A DNA stretch of 64,000 nucleotides from Azoarcus olearius. GTDB lineage: Bacteria > Pseudomonadota > Gammaproteobacteria > Burkholderiales > Rhodocyclaceae. Made by a program: the position numbers and the translations under genes. The stretch covers positions 1,798,001 to 1,862,000 of the forward strand of contig NZ_CP016210.1 in NCBI RefSeq assembly GCF_001682385.1, in the 5' to 3' direction. This document shows, piece by piece, positions 23,331 through 32,687 of this stretch (position 1 is the first letter of the stretch; each line of letters opens with the position of its first letter). The notes beneath the pieces are model-generated. The model made no database searches. It had not been told where the DNA came from and saw only the letters and a list, made by a program, of their open reading frames with translations.

Positions 23331-24896
23331 ATGTCCCACCAGAAAATCCTCATTCTCGATTTCGGCTCCCAGGTTTCGCAGCTGATTGCACGGCGCGTGC
23401 GCGAACAACACGTGTATTGCGAACTGCACCCCTACGACGTGTCCGAAGCCTTCATCCGGGACTTCAAGCCGCAGGGCATCATCCTTTCCGGCGGTCCGAA
23501 TTCGGTGTACGAGGCGGTGGACTGGCGTGCGCCGCAGGTGGTCTTCGAACTCGGCGTGCCGGTGCTCGGTATCTGCTACGGCATGCAGACCATGGCCGAG
23601 CAACTCGGCGGCAAGGTCGAAAGCTCCGCCAAGCGCGAGTTTGGCTACGCAGAACTGCGCGCCCGCGGCCATTCCAAGCTGTTCCAGGGCATCGAGGACC
23701 GGACCAACGCCGAAGGCTACGGCCTGCTCGACGTGTGGATGAGCCACGGCGACAAGGTCACTGAGCTGCCCGCAGGCTTCAAGGTGATCGGCAGCAACGA
23801 ATCCTGCCCGGTGGCGGCGATGGCGGACGAGGAGCGCGGCTTCTACGGCGTGCAGTTCCACCCGGAAGTCACTCACACGATCAAGGGCAAGGAAATGCTC
23901 GCCCGCTTCGTGCACGAGATCTGCGGCTGCGGCAATGACTGGAACATGCCGGACTACATCTCGGAAGCGGTCGAGAAGATCCGCGCCCAGGTCGGCGATG
24001 AGGAAGTCATCCTCGGCCTGTCGGGCGGGGTCGACTCCTCGGTGGCGGCGGCGCTGATCCACCGTGCCATTGGCGACCAGCTCACCTGCGTGTTCGTCGA
24101 CAACGGCTTGCTGCGCCTCAACGAAGGCGCGCAGGTGATGGAGACCTTCAACCGCTCGCTCGGCGTCAAGGTCATCCACGTCGATGCCACCGAGCAGTTC
24201 ATGGGCCATCTGAAGGGCGTTTCGGACCCCGAGCAGAAACGCAAGATCATCGGCCGCGAATTCGTCGAGGTGTTCCAGGCCGAAGCGGCCAAGCTGCCCA
24301 AGGCGCGCTGGCTGGCGCAGGGCACGATCTACCCGGACGTGATCGAGTCCGCTGGCGCCAAGACCGGCAAGGCGCACGCGATCAAGAGCCACCACAACGT
24401 CGGCGGCCTCCCCGAAACGCTCAACCTCAAGCTGCTGGAGCCGCTGCGCGACCTCTTCAAGGACGAAGTGCGCGAACTCGGCGTCGCCCTCGGTCTGCCG
24501 CACGACATGGTCTATCGCCATCCCTTCCCCGGCCCCGGCCTGGGCGTGCGCATCCTCGGCGAGGTCAAGAAGGAATTCGCCGACCTGCTGCGTCGCGCCG
24601 ATGCGATCTTCATTGACGAACTGCGCGCCGCGGACTGGTACGACAAGACCAGTCAGGCTTTTGCGGTCTTCCTGCCGGTAAAGAGCGTGGGCGTGATGGG
24701 CGACGGCCGCACCTACGAATACGTGGTGGCGCTGCGCGCCGTGCAGACCCAGGACTTCATGACGGCGCACTGGGCGGAGCTGCCCCACAGCCTGCTGGGC
24801 AAGGTGAGTAACCGCATCATCAACGAAGTCCGCGGCATCAACCGGGTGGTGTACGACATCTCGGGCAAACCGCCAGCGACGATCGAGTGGGAGTGA
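23331..24896 (+). CDS. guaA: GuaA, GMP synthase (glutamine-hydrolysing)
   Basis: A 521-residue two-domain enzyme that converts XMP to GMP using ATP and glutamine. The N-terminal class I glutamine amidotransferase has the nucleophile Cys82 in [12 protein letters not shown] and the His/Glu pair in [11 protein letters not shown]. The ATP-pyrophosphatase domain has the P-loop [10 protein letters not shown] near residue 228. The C-terminal dimerisation domain ends [18 protein letters not shown], the standard GuaA end. The guaB-guaA gap (23253-23330) holds an imperfect hairpin around 23280-23308 but no clear terminator, so the pair is likely one operon. Confidence 0.98.
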   Translation: MSHQKILILDFGSQVSQLIARRVREQHVYCELHPYDVSEAFIRDFKPQGIILSGGPNSVYEAVDWRAPQVVFELGVPVLGICYGMQTMAEQLGGKVESSAKREFGYAELRARGHSKLFQGIEDRTNAEGYGLLDVWMSHGDKVTELPAGFKVIGSNESCPVAAMADEERGFYGVQFHPEVTHTIKGKEMLARFVHEICGCGNDWNMPDYISEAVEKIRAQVGDEEVILGLSGGVDSSVAAALIHRAIGDQLTCVFVDNGLLRLNEGAQVMETFNRSLGVKVIHVDATEQFMGHLKGVSDPEQKRKIIGREFVEVFQAEAAKLPKARWLAQGTIYPDVIESAGAKTGKAHAIKSHHNVGGLPETLNLKLLEPLRDLFKDEVRELGVALGLPHDMVYRHPFPGPGLGVRILGEVKKEFADLLRRADAIFIDELRAADWYDKTSQAFAVFLPVKSVGVMGDGRTYEYVVALRAVQTQDFMTAHWAELPHSLLGKVSNRIINEVRGINRVVYDISGKPPATIEWE

Positions 24897-24902
24897 CCGA
24901 TA

Positions 24903-24934
24903 AAGCCTGACGCCTGAAAACGTCAGGCTTTTTT
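24903..24934 (+). terminator. Rho-independent terminator after guaA
   Basis: A 10-bp stem AAGCCTGACG / CGTCAGGCTT with an 8-nt loop, followed by a T-run. It lies 6 nt after the guaA stop. Confidence 0.92.
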
Positions 24935-24980
24935 GTTGGTGCTCACGCGCTCGCCGTGTGGCAGACGGGGCCGGCTGATT

Positions 24981-25877
24981 TCAGACGGCGCCGGCAATCT
25001 GCTCCCGCAACCACTGGTGCGCCGGGTCGCGGTGGACGCGTTCGTGCCACAGCATCACCATCTCGAAGCCGGGCAGTTCCAGTGGCGTATCCACGACCTG
25101 TAACGCGGTGTTGTCGCGGACCAGCCGCGACGGGACCATCGCCACCAGGTCGGTGCGGGCGAGGGTGGCGCTGAGGAAGAGGAAGTGCGGCACCGAGAGC
25201 GCGACCTTTCGTGTCATTCCGAGTGCAGCAAGGGCAGTGTCGGTGACGCCGTGAAATCCACCGCCGTTGGGCGACACGATCACGTGTTCGAGTTCGCAGA
25301 ATTCGGCAAGGGTGGGGCGAACAGTCAAGCGCGGGTGTCCGACTCGGCCCGCGAGCACGTAATGCTCGGCGAACAACAGCCGCTGGTGCAGGCCGGGAGG
25401 GGCTTCCGAGCTGATGTGGAACGCGAGATCGATGTCGCCGCGTTCCGACCGTTGCACCAGGGTGGCGGGTTGCAGTTCCACAACAGCCAGGCGGGTGTTG
25501 GGGGCTGCGGCCCGCAGCGTAGTCAGCGCCGGCAGGAGGATTGTCGATGCGCCATAGTCGGTGGCAGCCACGCGCCAGTTCTGGCGTGCCAGACCCGGAT
25601 CGAATGGGGAAGCGGGCGCCACAGCCCGCTCGAGTGCTTTGAGTGCGTCTTGCAGCGGCTCGCGCAGCGCGTCGGCGCGGGCGGTTGGGCGCACGCCGCG
25701 CGGGCCCGGCAGCAACAGCGGATCTCCGAACATCTCACGCAGCTTGGCAAGCTGGACGCTGACCGTCGGTTGTGACAGATGCAGGCGCTCGGCTGCACGC
25801 GTGACGTTCAGTTCGGTCAGCAATGCGTCCAGCGTTACCAGCAGATTGAGGTCGAGACGTCGCAAGGAATTATCCAA
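24981..25877 (-). CDS. LysR-type transcriptional regulator
   Basis: A 298-residue LTTR. The N-terminal winged helix-turn-helix (LDLNLLVTLDALLTELNVTRAAERLHLSQPTVSVQLAKLRE, about residues 8-48) resembles the NodD/LinR branch. A periplasmic-binding-fold effector domain follows (about 90-295). The start is TTG at 25877; no ATG or GTG would keep the whole DNA-binding domain. It is divergent from a quinone reductase with an 84-bp shared region, the usual layout of an LTTR and its target. Effector unknown. Confidence 0.92.
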   Translation of the reverse strand: MDNSLRRLDLNLLVTLDALLTELNVTRAAERLHLSQPTVSVQLAKLREMFGDPLLLPGPRGVRPTARADALREPLQDALKALERAVAPASPFDPGLARQNWRVAATDYGASTILLPALTTLRAAAPNTRLAVVELQPATLVQRSERGDIDLAFHISSEAPPGLHQRLLFAEHYVLAGRVGHPRLTVRPTLAEFCELEHVIVSPNGGGFHGVTDTALAALGMTRKVALSVPHFLFLSATLARTDLVAMVPSRLVRDNTALQVVDTPLELPGFEMVMLWHERVHRDPAHQWLREQIAGAV

Positions 25878-25891
25878 GGCAATACCAGAGA

Positions 25892-25899
25892 TTCCGGAA
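25892..25899. promoter_or_regulatory. Possible operator palindrome between the LysR gene and the quinone reductase
   Basis: TTCCGGAA is a perfect 8-bp palindrome inside the AT-richer 84-bp divergent spacer. Its position suits an LTTR site, but it is not a clear T-N11-A box, so it is a candidate only. Confidence 0.3.
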
Positions 25900-25961
25900 A
25901 TTCATTTCAACTATATCTCACGCAACCCTATCCTGCGGCGGTCTATTACGGAGCCTCCGCC

Positions 25962-26765
25962 ATGAATGTTCTGATCGTCTATGCCCACCCTGAACCGCAA
26001 TCCCTGAACGGTTCACTGAAGGATTTTTCTGTTCACCGCCTCCAGCAGGGCGGTCACTCAGTCCAGGTCTCGGACCTCTATGCCATGCGATGGAAGCCGG
26101 CACTGGATGCGAGCGACAACACGGCGGGTGCCGCCCCTGCGCGCTTCGAGGCGTCCGAGGATTCAAGGCGGGCGTTCGAACGCGGCACGCAGAGCGCCGA
26201 TATCGCGGGCGAGCAGGACAAGCTGCGTTGGGCCGATGCCGTCATCCTGCAATTTCCGCTGTGGTGGTTCTCGATGCCCGCGATTCTCAAGGGCTGGGTC
26301 GACCGTGTGTACGCCTGCGGTTTTGCCTATGGCGTCGGTGAGCATTCCGACGTCCGCTGGGGACAACGCTATGGCGAAGGCACGCTGGCGGGAAAGCGGG
26401 CGATGCTGGTGGTGACGACCGGCGGCTGGGCATCGCACTACGGACCGCGGGGCATCAACGGGCCGATCGACGATCTGCTGTTCCCTATCCAGCACGGCGT
26501 GCTGTTCTATCCCGGTTTCGATGTGCTGCCGCCGCATGTGATCCATCGCACCGGCAAGATCGATGACGCGGCATTCGAACGCGTTTGCGAGGCGCTCGGC
26601 CGCCGACTCGATACCTTGGCGACGACTGCGCCGATTCCGTTCCGTCGCCAGAACGGCGGCGACTACCGCATTCCGGAGCTAACGCTACAGCCAGAACTCG
26701 CGCCAGGCGCTTCGGGCTTCGGCATCCACCTGTCGTCCGCAGAGGCAGGCGTGCCGGCCGTGTAG
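25962..26765 (+). CDS. Flavodoxin-fold NAD(P)H:quinone oxidoreductase (NQO1/MdaB-like)
   Basis: A 267-residue flavoprotein of the Flavodoxin_2 family. It begins MNVLIVYAHPEPQSLNGSL, the FMN/FAD phosphate-binding start. FPLWWFSMPAILKGWVDRVYACGFAYG near residues 98-125 and VVTTGGWASHYGPRGINGP near 150 are typical of NQO1-like reductases. These perform two-electron reduction of quinones or related compounds and protect against redox cycling. The longer open frame upstream overlaps the LysR gene and is rejected. Probably controlled by the divergent LTTR. Confidence 0.88.
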   Translation: MNVLIVYAHPEPQSLNGSLKDFSVHRLQQGGHSVQVSDLYAMRWKPALDASDNTAGAAPARFEASEDSRRAFERGTQSADIAGEQDKLRWADAVILQFPLWWFSMPAILKGWVDRVYACGFAYGVGEHSDVRWGQRYGEGTLAGKRAMLVVTTGGWASHYGPRGINGPIDDLLFPIQHGVLFYPGFDVLPPHVIHRTGKIDDAAFERVCEALGRRLDTLATTAPIPFRRQNGGDYRIPELTLQPELAPGASGFGIHLSSAEAGVPAV

Positions 26766-26784
26766 TCAGCCGGCTGCGGCGGCG

Positions 26785-28404
26785 TCAGTCGAACGCGGTG
26801 CTGCAGCGGGATGCGGGGGCCGGCAGCGTGAAGCGGAAGACGGCCCCGTCCCCGGGTGTCGCTTCCGCCCAGATGTGTCCGCCGTGCTTGTGGATGATGC
26901 GCTGGACGATGGTGAGGCCGATGCCGGTGCCGCTGAATTCGGCTTCGGGGTGGAGGCGGTGGAAAGGCTGGAAGAGTTCGTCGGCAAGGGCCATGTCGAA
27001 ACCGACGCCGTTGTCGCGCACGGTGAAGACGGTGGCGCTGCCCGGGAACTTCTCGGAGAAGAACTCGATGGTGGGACTTTCCGTATTGGCGGTGTACTTC
27101 CACGCGTTCGACAGCAGGTTTTCGAGGGCGATCGTCAGCAGTCCGGGATCGCCTTCGGCCTGCAGCGTTTCGTCGATCGATATGCGTAGATGTTCCCGCG
27201 GCGGCGAAACATTCCGGAGGCTGGCAATGACGTCCGCGGCGATGCGGCCAAGCGGCACCGGCAGCGTCTGCAATTCCGTCCGTGACACCTTCGACAGCTT
27301 CAGCAGATCTTCGATCAGTACCTGCATGCGCCGGGCAGACGAACGCATCCGCTCGACGTAGCTCAGCGGGGTGCCTTCGAGCGGCGGATCCACGCGGGTC
27401 GCCAGCAGGTCGGCATAGCCCTGGATGGTGCGCAGCGGCGCGCGCAGATCATGCGAAACCGACGACGAGAACGCTTCCAGTTCGGCGTTTGCAGCCTGCA
27501 GGCGTCGGGTGCGGTCGCGCACCCGACGTTCAAGGTCGCGGTAGAGGGAAAGATTCTCCAGCGCCAGCGAGGTGGAATCGGCGAGTGCCTGGATGAGTTC
27601 CACCTCTTCCGGCGTGGCTTCGTGCGGATGGGCCCAATAGTTGCCGATGGCGCCGATCGGCGCTTCGGCGCGGATCGGTACCATGACCAGACTTTTCACG
27701 AAGGTCGGCCGGTAGGCGTCGGCGGGAATCCGCTCGTCGGCGTAGATATCGGGAACCACCGCCGCGCGGCCCTCCAGCATGGCCCACCCGCTGATGCAGG
27801 CGCGCAGGGGAAAACGCCGTCCCTGCCACAGCGGGCCGATCGCGTCCTCGGCGACGTAGTGACAGTGGTCGCCTTCGCGCAGCACGAAAGTTGCCCCGTC
27901 CGCGCCATTGAGCTGGCGCGCTCCGCTCTTGACGATATCGACCACTGCATCGAGGCTGCGCGCGAGCGACAACTGCTTGACGATTTCCACCAGCAGCGCG
28001 TGAGCCCGCGCCAGCCGCGCCAGGCGCCGGCGTTCCGCTTCGGCGCCAACACCCTGCAACACGGGCACGAGACGCCACAACTGGTCCTTGGATACGTGGT
28101 CGTACGCCCCCTGGCGGAAACACTGCTCCACCCACAGGGGATCATCGGTGCCACTGACGAAGACGAAGGGCAGGTCCGGGTGGCGTTCGCGCACCAGCCG
28201 CATCGCTTCCTGGCCGTCCATTCCGGGTACGCGGCTGTCGGACAGGACCAGATCGAAATCGCGCCCGGTCAGCGCTTCCAGAAAGGCGGGCCGTGATTCG
28301 GCCATGGTCCAGTCTGGCGGTACGCCGAGGCGGGTCGCGGCGTGGTGAATCAGGTCGGCGTCGTCGTGATCGTCCTCGATATGCAGAATTCGCAACCTGC
28401 TCAT
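26785..28404 (-). CDS. REC-GAF-histidine kinase (hybrid two-component protein)
   Basis: A 539-residue soluble protein with the receiver at the N-terminus. The REC domain (1-115) has acidic pair Asp11/Asp12 and probable phospho-acceptor Asp56 in LVLSDSRVPGMDG. A GAF-type sensor spans about 130-290. A short coiled linker precedes the HisKA domain with His318 in SVSHDLRAPL. HATPase_c (about 420-530) has NLLSNAWKYT, DNGVGFD and GTGIGLTIV. Its kinase half closely resembles that of the kinase at 29858-31639, suggesting the two are related. No membrane segment. The signal and the phosphorelay partner are not evident. Confidence 0.9.
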   Translation of the reverse strand: MSRLRILHIEDDHDDADLIHHAATRLGVPPDWTMAESRPAFLEALTGRDFDLVLSDSRVPGMDGQEAMRLVRERHPDLPFVFVSGTDDPLWVEQCFRQGAYDHVSKDQLWRLVPVLQGVGAEAERRRLARLARAHALLVEIVKQLSLARSLDAVVDIVKSGARQLNGADGATFVLREGDHCHYVAEDAIGPLWQGRRFPLRACISGWAMLEGRAAVVPDIYADERIPADAYRPTFVKSLVMVPIRAEAPIGAIGNYWAHPHEATPEEVELIQALADSTSLALENLSLYRDLERRVRDRTRRLQAANAELEAFSSSVSHDLRAPLRTIQGYADLLATRVDPPLEGTPLSYVERMRSSARRMQVLIEDLLKLSKVSRTELQTLPVPLGRIAADVIASLRNVSPPREHLRISIDETLQAEGDPGLLTIALENLLSNAWKYTANTESPTIEFFSEKFPGSATVFTVRDNGVGFDMALADELFQPFHRLHPEAEFSGTGIGLTIVQRIIHKHGGHIWAEATPGDGAVFRFTLPAPASRCSTAFD

Positions 28405-28520
28405 CGACCGCTCCAGGGAGGTGGGGATCGGGCGCCGGTGGGCGCTTATGCACTATAGACGACGGTGGTGACAGTGCCGGAGGGGGAGAAACCGGTGGCT
28501 CGCGTTACCGCGGGGCCAGC

Positions 28521-28556
28521 AAAAAGCGGGCAAGCCGAGGTGCGACTTGCCCGCTT
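28521..28556 (-). terminator. Terminator after the PEP-CTERM gene
   Basis: Reading leftward, the stem AAGCGGGCAAG / CTTGCCCGCTT (11 bp, 11-nt loop) is followed by T5. It lies 31 bp past the stop of the PEP-CTERM gene. Confidence 0.85.
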
Positions 28557-28587
28557 CCGAAAACGCGCAGAAGAACTGCTTCGGACC

Positions 28588-29097
28588 TTAGCCGCGCTTG
28601 CGGCGCAGGGCGCCCAGTCCGAGCAGCCCGATGCCGAACAGCGCGAGACTCGCCGGTTCGGGAACAGCTTGGGCGGTATCAACCCGCAGTGCGGCGCCGC
28701 CGCCCGAGAACGGGCTGTCAACCACAATACCGGTGATCGAATAGGTACCCGCGGAGAGCAGGAAAGTACCGCTGCTCCAGTTCGCGTCGTTGAAAGCGGC
28801 CTCGTAGTCGGGGCCGATGGAGTCGCCGACGCTTCCCGGAGCGCGGGTGAGGCCAAGGCTGCTGCCGAAGTTGAAGATCTCGAAGCGGTCGCCCGACAGG
28901 AAGGCATCGGTGACCTTCAGGATGCCGGCGGTCGTCAGCGTGAAGGTGAACGGCTCCTCGATGAACGTCTGGCCTGCCTGCCCGAACCCGAAGCTTGCCC
29001 AGCCACCATCGACCGTGATGGGGATGGCATGAGCGGGGGCGGAGAAAATGGCGGCGGCACCGAAGAGGGCGGCTGCAAGACGCTTGAAGGGTCGCAT
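28588..29097 (-). CDS. PEP-CTERM sorting-domain secreted protein
   Basis: A 169-residue exported protein. A signal peptide (MRPFKRLAAALFGAAAIFSAPAHA split at about residue 24) is followed by a small beta-rich, acidic body. The C-terminal sorting signal starts VPEPASLALFGIGLLGLGAL and ends RRKRG. Exosortase (EpsH family) is expected to cut this tail, and such proteins accompany exopolysaccharide and floc matrix. No exosortase gene is in the window. The start at 29097 places the signal peptide correctly; an upstream extension of the frame lacks it. A sigma-54 promoter and an intrinsic terminator bracket it as a single-gene unit. Confidence 0.92.
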   Translation of the reverse strand: MRPFKRLAAALFGAAAIFSAPAHAIPITVDGGWASFGFGQAGQTFIEEPFTFTLTTAGILKVTDAFLSGDRFEIFNFGSSLGLTRAPGSVGDSIGPDYEAAFNDANWSSGTFLLSAGTYSITGIVVDSPFSGGGAALRVDTAQAVPEPASLALFGIGLLGLGALRRKRG

Positions 29098-29154
29098 GGC
29101 TCTGATTTTCCTTATGTGCCCAAGATGGGAGGTGGATGGGCTTGGATTGCCATA

Positions 29155-29170
29155 AGCAAAGGATGGGCCA
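29155..29170 (-). promoter_or_regulatory. Sigma-54 (RpoN) -24/-12 promoter of the PEP-CTERM gene
   Basis: Reading leftward the site is TGGCCCATCCTTTGCT. Against the consensus TGGCACG-N4-TTGCW it keeps TGGC, the C at position 6, TTGC, the final W and the exact GG-N10-GC spacing. The predicted start is about 47 nt before the ATG. The stretch from 29171 to about 29300 is AT-rich compared with the rest of the window and could hold activator sites and bendable DNA. Confidence 0.75.
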
Positions 29171-29300
29171 GCGCGGGGAATTTGGGTTTCTGAAAAAATA
29201 AAAATAGAAAATTCAAAGGCTTGCAAGGTGATTGAAGCGCGTCTGAACGGGGTGGTACAAATTTGAAACAGCCAAGTGTAAAAAAAATCGACGTGGGCGT

Positions 29301-29804
29301 TCAGCGGGAGGGTGTCGCCCGGCACAGGCGATGTTCCACCCAATCCGCGAGCATCGCGCGCTCATAGCCCAACTCGCTGCGCGGGCCCCGGATCATCGCG
29401 GCGCGGTTAAGGTAGGTCATGTCAGTCAAGCGCTCGGAGGCCTGCCCGCGCGTGGCGCCGGTCTCGTCGCGCCAGACGTAGCGCAGGTTGATGCGGGGCC
29501 AGGTGGTCTCGCGCATCACCCGGAGGTCGGCGCTCGCGTGGTGCCACCACTCCTCCCTTCCCGCGAGATCGACGTCGAGCACCTGGACGTCCAGGTTGTG
29601 GCCTGGGGGAAGGCAGCGTTCCGCTTCGGTGCGCAGATGTCGTTCCAGCGCCTGCAGGTTGTGCTGGCGATCCTTGCCCGGCGGACCGATGTCGGTGAAC
29701 TGCTCCGGATCGACGAAACGGACGCTGACTTCGGCCTGACTCGCGGACGCCCCAAGTGCCGCCAGCGCGGCGAGGGCCAGGGGGATGAGACGGTAAGGGC
29801 GCAC
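29301..29804 (-). CDS. DUF3016 domain-containing exported protein
   Basis: A 167-residue protein with a signal peptide (about 1-25, ending ASASQA). The DUF3016 body begins EVSVRFVDPEQFTDIG and includes RINLRYVWRDETGATRGQASERLTDMTYL. The start chosen is GTG at 29804 because it has AGGAG seven nt upstream and begins the signal peptide; the open frame continues upstream into the kinase gene without family features. Function of DUF3016 is unknown. It lies 53 bp downstream of the kinase gene in the same direction and may share its transcript. Confidence 0.82.
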   Translation of the reverse strand: MRPYRLIPLALAALAALGASASQAEVSVRFVDPEQFTDIGPPGKDRQHNLQALERHLRTEAERCLPPGHNLDVQVLDVDLAGREEWWHHASADLRVMRETTWPRINLRYVWRDETGATRGQASERLTDMTYLNRAAMIRGPRSELGYERAMLADWVEHRLCRATPSR

Positions 29805-29857
29805 GATCCTGCTCCTGCTGCTGCATTGCAGGATTAGACCGGCCGCGGGACGTCGGT

Positions 29858-31639
29858 TCAGTCGTTGGTGGCGGTGTCGCGCGGAGCGAGGCTGAAGCGG
29901 AAACAGGCGCCTTTGCCGGGTGCGCCATGGGCCTCGATGTGGCCGCCGTGCCGCTGGACGACACGCGCCACCGTGGCCAGGCCGACGCCGGTGCCGGGAA
30001 ATTCGCGGTCGGTATGCAGGCGCTGGAACGCGCCGAAGAGCTTGTTCGCGTAGCGCATGTCGAAGCCGGCGCCGTTGTCCTCGACGCAGATCACCCCGGG
30101 TTGGCTGCGGTCCGGATATAGGCTGATGCGTGCGGCGGGCTCCCTGGAGGTGAATTTCCACGCGTTCGAAAGCAGGTTGTGGAGCGCGATCTCCAGCAAC
30201 CCCGGGTCCGCCTGCACGACGATGCCCGGCGTGATGTCGACCTCCACCGTGCGTTCGGGATCGTTTTCCCGCAGTTCCGCGACGATCTTCGCCGCGAGCG
30301 CCGAGAGATCGACCCGCCCACGCTGCAAGGGTTGGCGCGACATGCGGGCGAGGTCGAGGAGATCGTCGATCAGCTCGCCCATCCGCTGCACGGCCAGCCG
30401 CATCCGTCCCAGCAAGCCGCGGGCGTCGCTGTCGAGCTGCTCGGCGTATTCGCTTTCGAGCAGTGCGCTGTAGCCGTCGATGACCCGCAGCGGCGCGCGC
30501 AAGTCGTGGGAGACCGAGTAGCTGAACGCTTCCAGTTCCTTCACCGCGGCGGCGAGCTGGGCAGTGCGTTCCTCGACGCGCGACTCCAGCTCGCGGTTCA
30601 TGTTCTTCAGCGCGGTTTCGGCGCGTTTGCGTTCGGTGATGTCCCCGATCGACCCCACCATGCGGTAGGCGCGTCCCTTCCAGTCGCGCTGGGCGAGGCC
30701 ACGCGCCAGCACCCAGCGGTAGCTGCCTTCGGCGTCGAGCACGCGGTACTCGCATTCGAAATGCGGAGTCTGGCCTTTCAGATGGGCGGTCAGGCAGCGC
30801 TGGAAGGCCGGGCGGTCCTCTTCATGGATGCGGCGCAGCCACTCGTCACTGTTGGTGCTGAGGTGTTCGCTCGATACGCCGAGCGCGGTGAGCAGGCGAC
30901 TGGAGAGGAAGAGGCCGTGCGTGACCGGGTTCCAGTCCCACAGGCCTTCGTTGGTGCCGCGCATCGCCAGCGCGTAGCGCGCCTCGCTTTCGCGCAGCAT
31001 GGATTCGGCCTCGTGCCGCGCGGTGGTGTCCTCGACGATGCCGATGCCGCCGACGATCGTGCCGGCCGCGTCCCGCAGCGGGGCGGTCCGCAGGCTGACG
31101 TGGATCTGGCGGCTCGAGTGGGTGGCGACGTAGTCGCCTTCGTACTGGGCGGCCTGGCCTTCGAGGGCGGCGCGGATGGCGGGCAGCACACGCTGGTCGC
31201 GCAGGGCATCGAGCGTCAGCCCCTGCAGCGACTCCGGCGGCGACTTCAGTATTTCGGCGAAACGGGTATTGAACTGGGTGAGGCGCAGCGTGGTGTCGAA
31301 ATGGAATATCCCCATTGGGGAACTGTCCACCAGCACGCTGTAGCGGGTTGCCACCTCGGCAAGCCGGCGCTGCAGGGATTCCGCCGGTTCGCCCTCCGGG
31401 GCCGCGCCCCCGAGCAGCGTAGTACGCGCGGCCAGCGGCAGTGCGGCGGCCGTCAACGCCACCAGGCCCCAGAAGCGCAGTGCATCCGTCGCTTCCGGCG
31501 GCAGACCCAGCAGCGCCGGCAGCAGGGTGATTGCCAGACTCCATGCGACCGCCGCCGCACAGTACAGTGCGACCAGACGGAGCACGGGAATGCGGGCGGT
31601 ACGCGGTGACGAAGAGGGGTGTCCGGACAGCGGCGGCAT
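29858..31639 (-). CDS. Membrane sensor histidine kinase with two PAS domains
   Basis: A 593-residue kinase. Two N-terminal hydrophobic segments (about 20-45 and 55-75) anchor it. PAS-1 (about 95-208) and a PAS_3-type domain (about 218-338, with the YRWVLARGLAQRD pattern) precede HisKA with His378 in SVSHDLRAPL. HATPase_c follows with NLLSNAWKFT, DNGAGFD and GTGVGLATV. The cytosolic kinase core resembles that of the REC-GAF kinase at 26785. No response regulator gene lies next to it. Divergent from tadA. Confidence 0.92.
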   Translation of the reverse strand: MPPLSGHPSSSPRTARIPVLRLVALYCAAAVAWSLAITLLPALLGLPPEATDALRFWGLVALTAAALPLAARTTLLGGAAPEGEPAESLQRRLAEVATRYSVLVDSSPMGIFHFDTTLRLTQFNTRFAEILKSPPESLQGLTLDALRDQRVLPAIRAALEGQAAQYEGDYVATHSSRQIHVSLRTAPLRDAAGTIVGGIGIVEDTTARHEAESMLRESEARYALAMRGTNEGLWDWNPVTHGLFLSSRLLTALGVSSEHLSTNSDEWLRRIHEEDRPAFQRCLTAHLKGQTPHFECEYRVLDAEGSYRWVLARGLAQRDWKGRAYRMVGSIGDITERKRAETALKNMNRELESRVEERTAQLAAAVKELEAFSYSVSHDLRAPLRVIDGYSALLESEYAEQLDSDARGLLGRMRLAVQRMGELIDDLLDLARMSRQPLQRGRVDLSALAAKIVAELRENDPERTVEVDITPGIVVQADPGLLEIALHNLLSNAWKFTSREPAARISLYPDRSQPGVICVEDNGAGFDMRYANKLFGAFQRLHTDREFPGTGVGLATVARVVQRHGGHIEAHGAPGKGACFRFSLAPRDTATND

Positions 31640-31696
31640 GATCTCTTCTATAGTACTTAGGTAATAGCTAATGGCAAGTGTCGAACGGAAAAGTGA

Positions 31697-32206
<510 letters not shown>

Positions 32207-32207
32207 G

Positions 32208-32687
32208 ATGCGGATCCGGATCGACCTTGGCAGCCAGACCCTGGCGCTGTTTGGCGACGACGGCGCCTGCATCCGCCGCTACGCGGTGTCGACCGCCGCC
32301 AACGGCCCCGGCGAACGCGAAGGCAGCGGGTGCACGCCGCGCGGGCGGCATCGCATCCGCGCGGCAATCGGCCGCGCAATGCCGATCGGAACCGTGTTCC
32401 GGGGCCGGCGCCCCACCGGCGAGATATGGACGCCAGCGCTTGCGGCCGCCGCGCCCGGGCGCGACTGGATCCTGTCGCGCATCCTGTGGCTGTGCGGCGA
32501 GGAGCCGGGGCGCAACCGGCTGGGCGAAGTGGATACGATGCGCCGCTATGTCTATATCCACGGCACCGGTGACGATCAGCCGATGGGCACGCCGCGCTCG
32601 CATGGCTGCATCCGCATGCGTAATCGCGAGGTGGTGGAGCTGTTCGATCTGGTGCGGCCGGGTACGCCGGTGGAGATCTGCGAATGA
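32208..32687 (+). CDS. L,D-transpeptidase (YkuD) fold protein without a signal peptide
   Basis: A 159-residue YkuD-domain protein. The catalytic motif is complete, with His118 and Ser131-His132-Gly133-Cys134 (HGTGDDQPMGTPRSHGCIRM). YkuD enzymes normally make 3-3 crosslinks in peptidoglycan or attach lipoproteins in the periplasm. The predicted start MRIRIDLGSQTLALF enters the catalytic fold directly with no signal peptide or membrane anchor, so export is not explained by the sequence. Translationally coupled to the acetyltransferase. Confidence 0.88.
   Translation: MRIRIDLGSQTLALFGDDGACIRRYAVSTAANGPGEREGSGCTPRGRHRIRAAIGRAMPIGTVFRGRRPTGEIWTPALAAAAPGRDWILSRILWLCGEEPGRNRLGEVDTMRRYVYIHGTGDDQPMGTPRSHGCIRMRNREVVELFDLVRPGTPVEICE

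Noticed and set aside
31650-31677. Promoter-like TTGCCA-N16-TACTAT reading toward the PAS kinase
   Set aside because: The -10 box is only 10 nt from the start codon, leaving almost no leader; it would need a leaderless mRNA or a later start.
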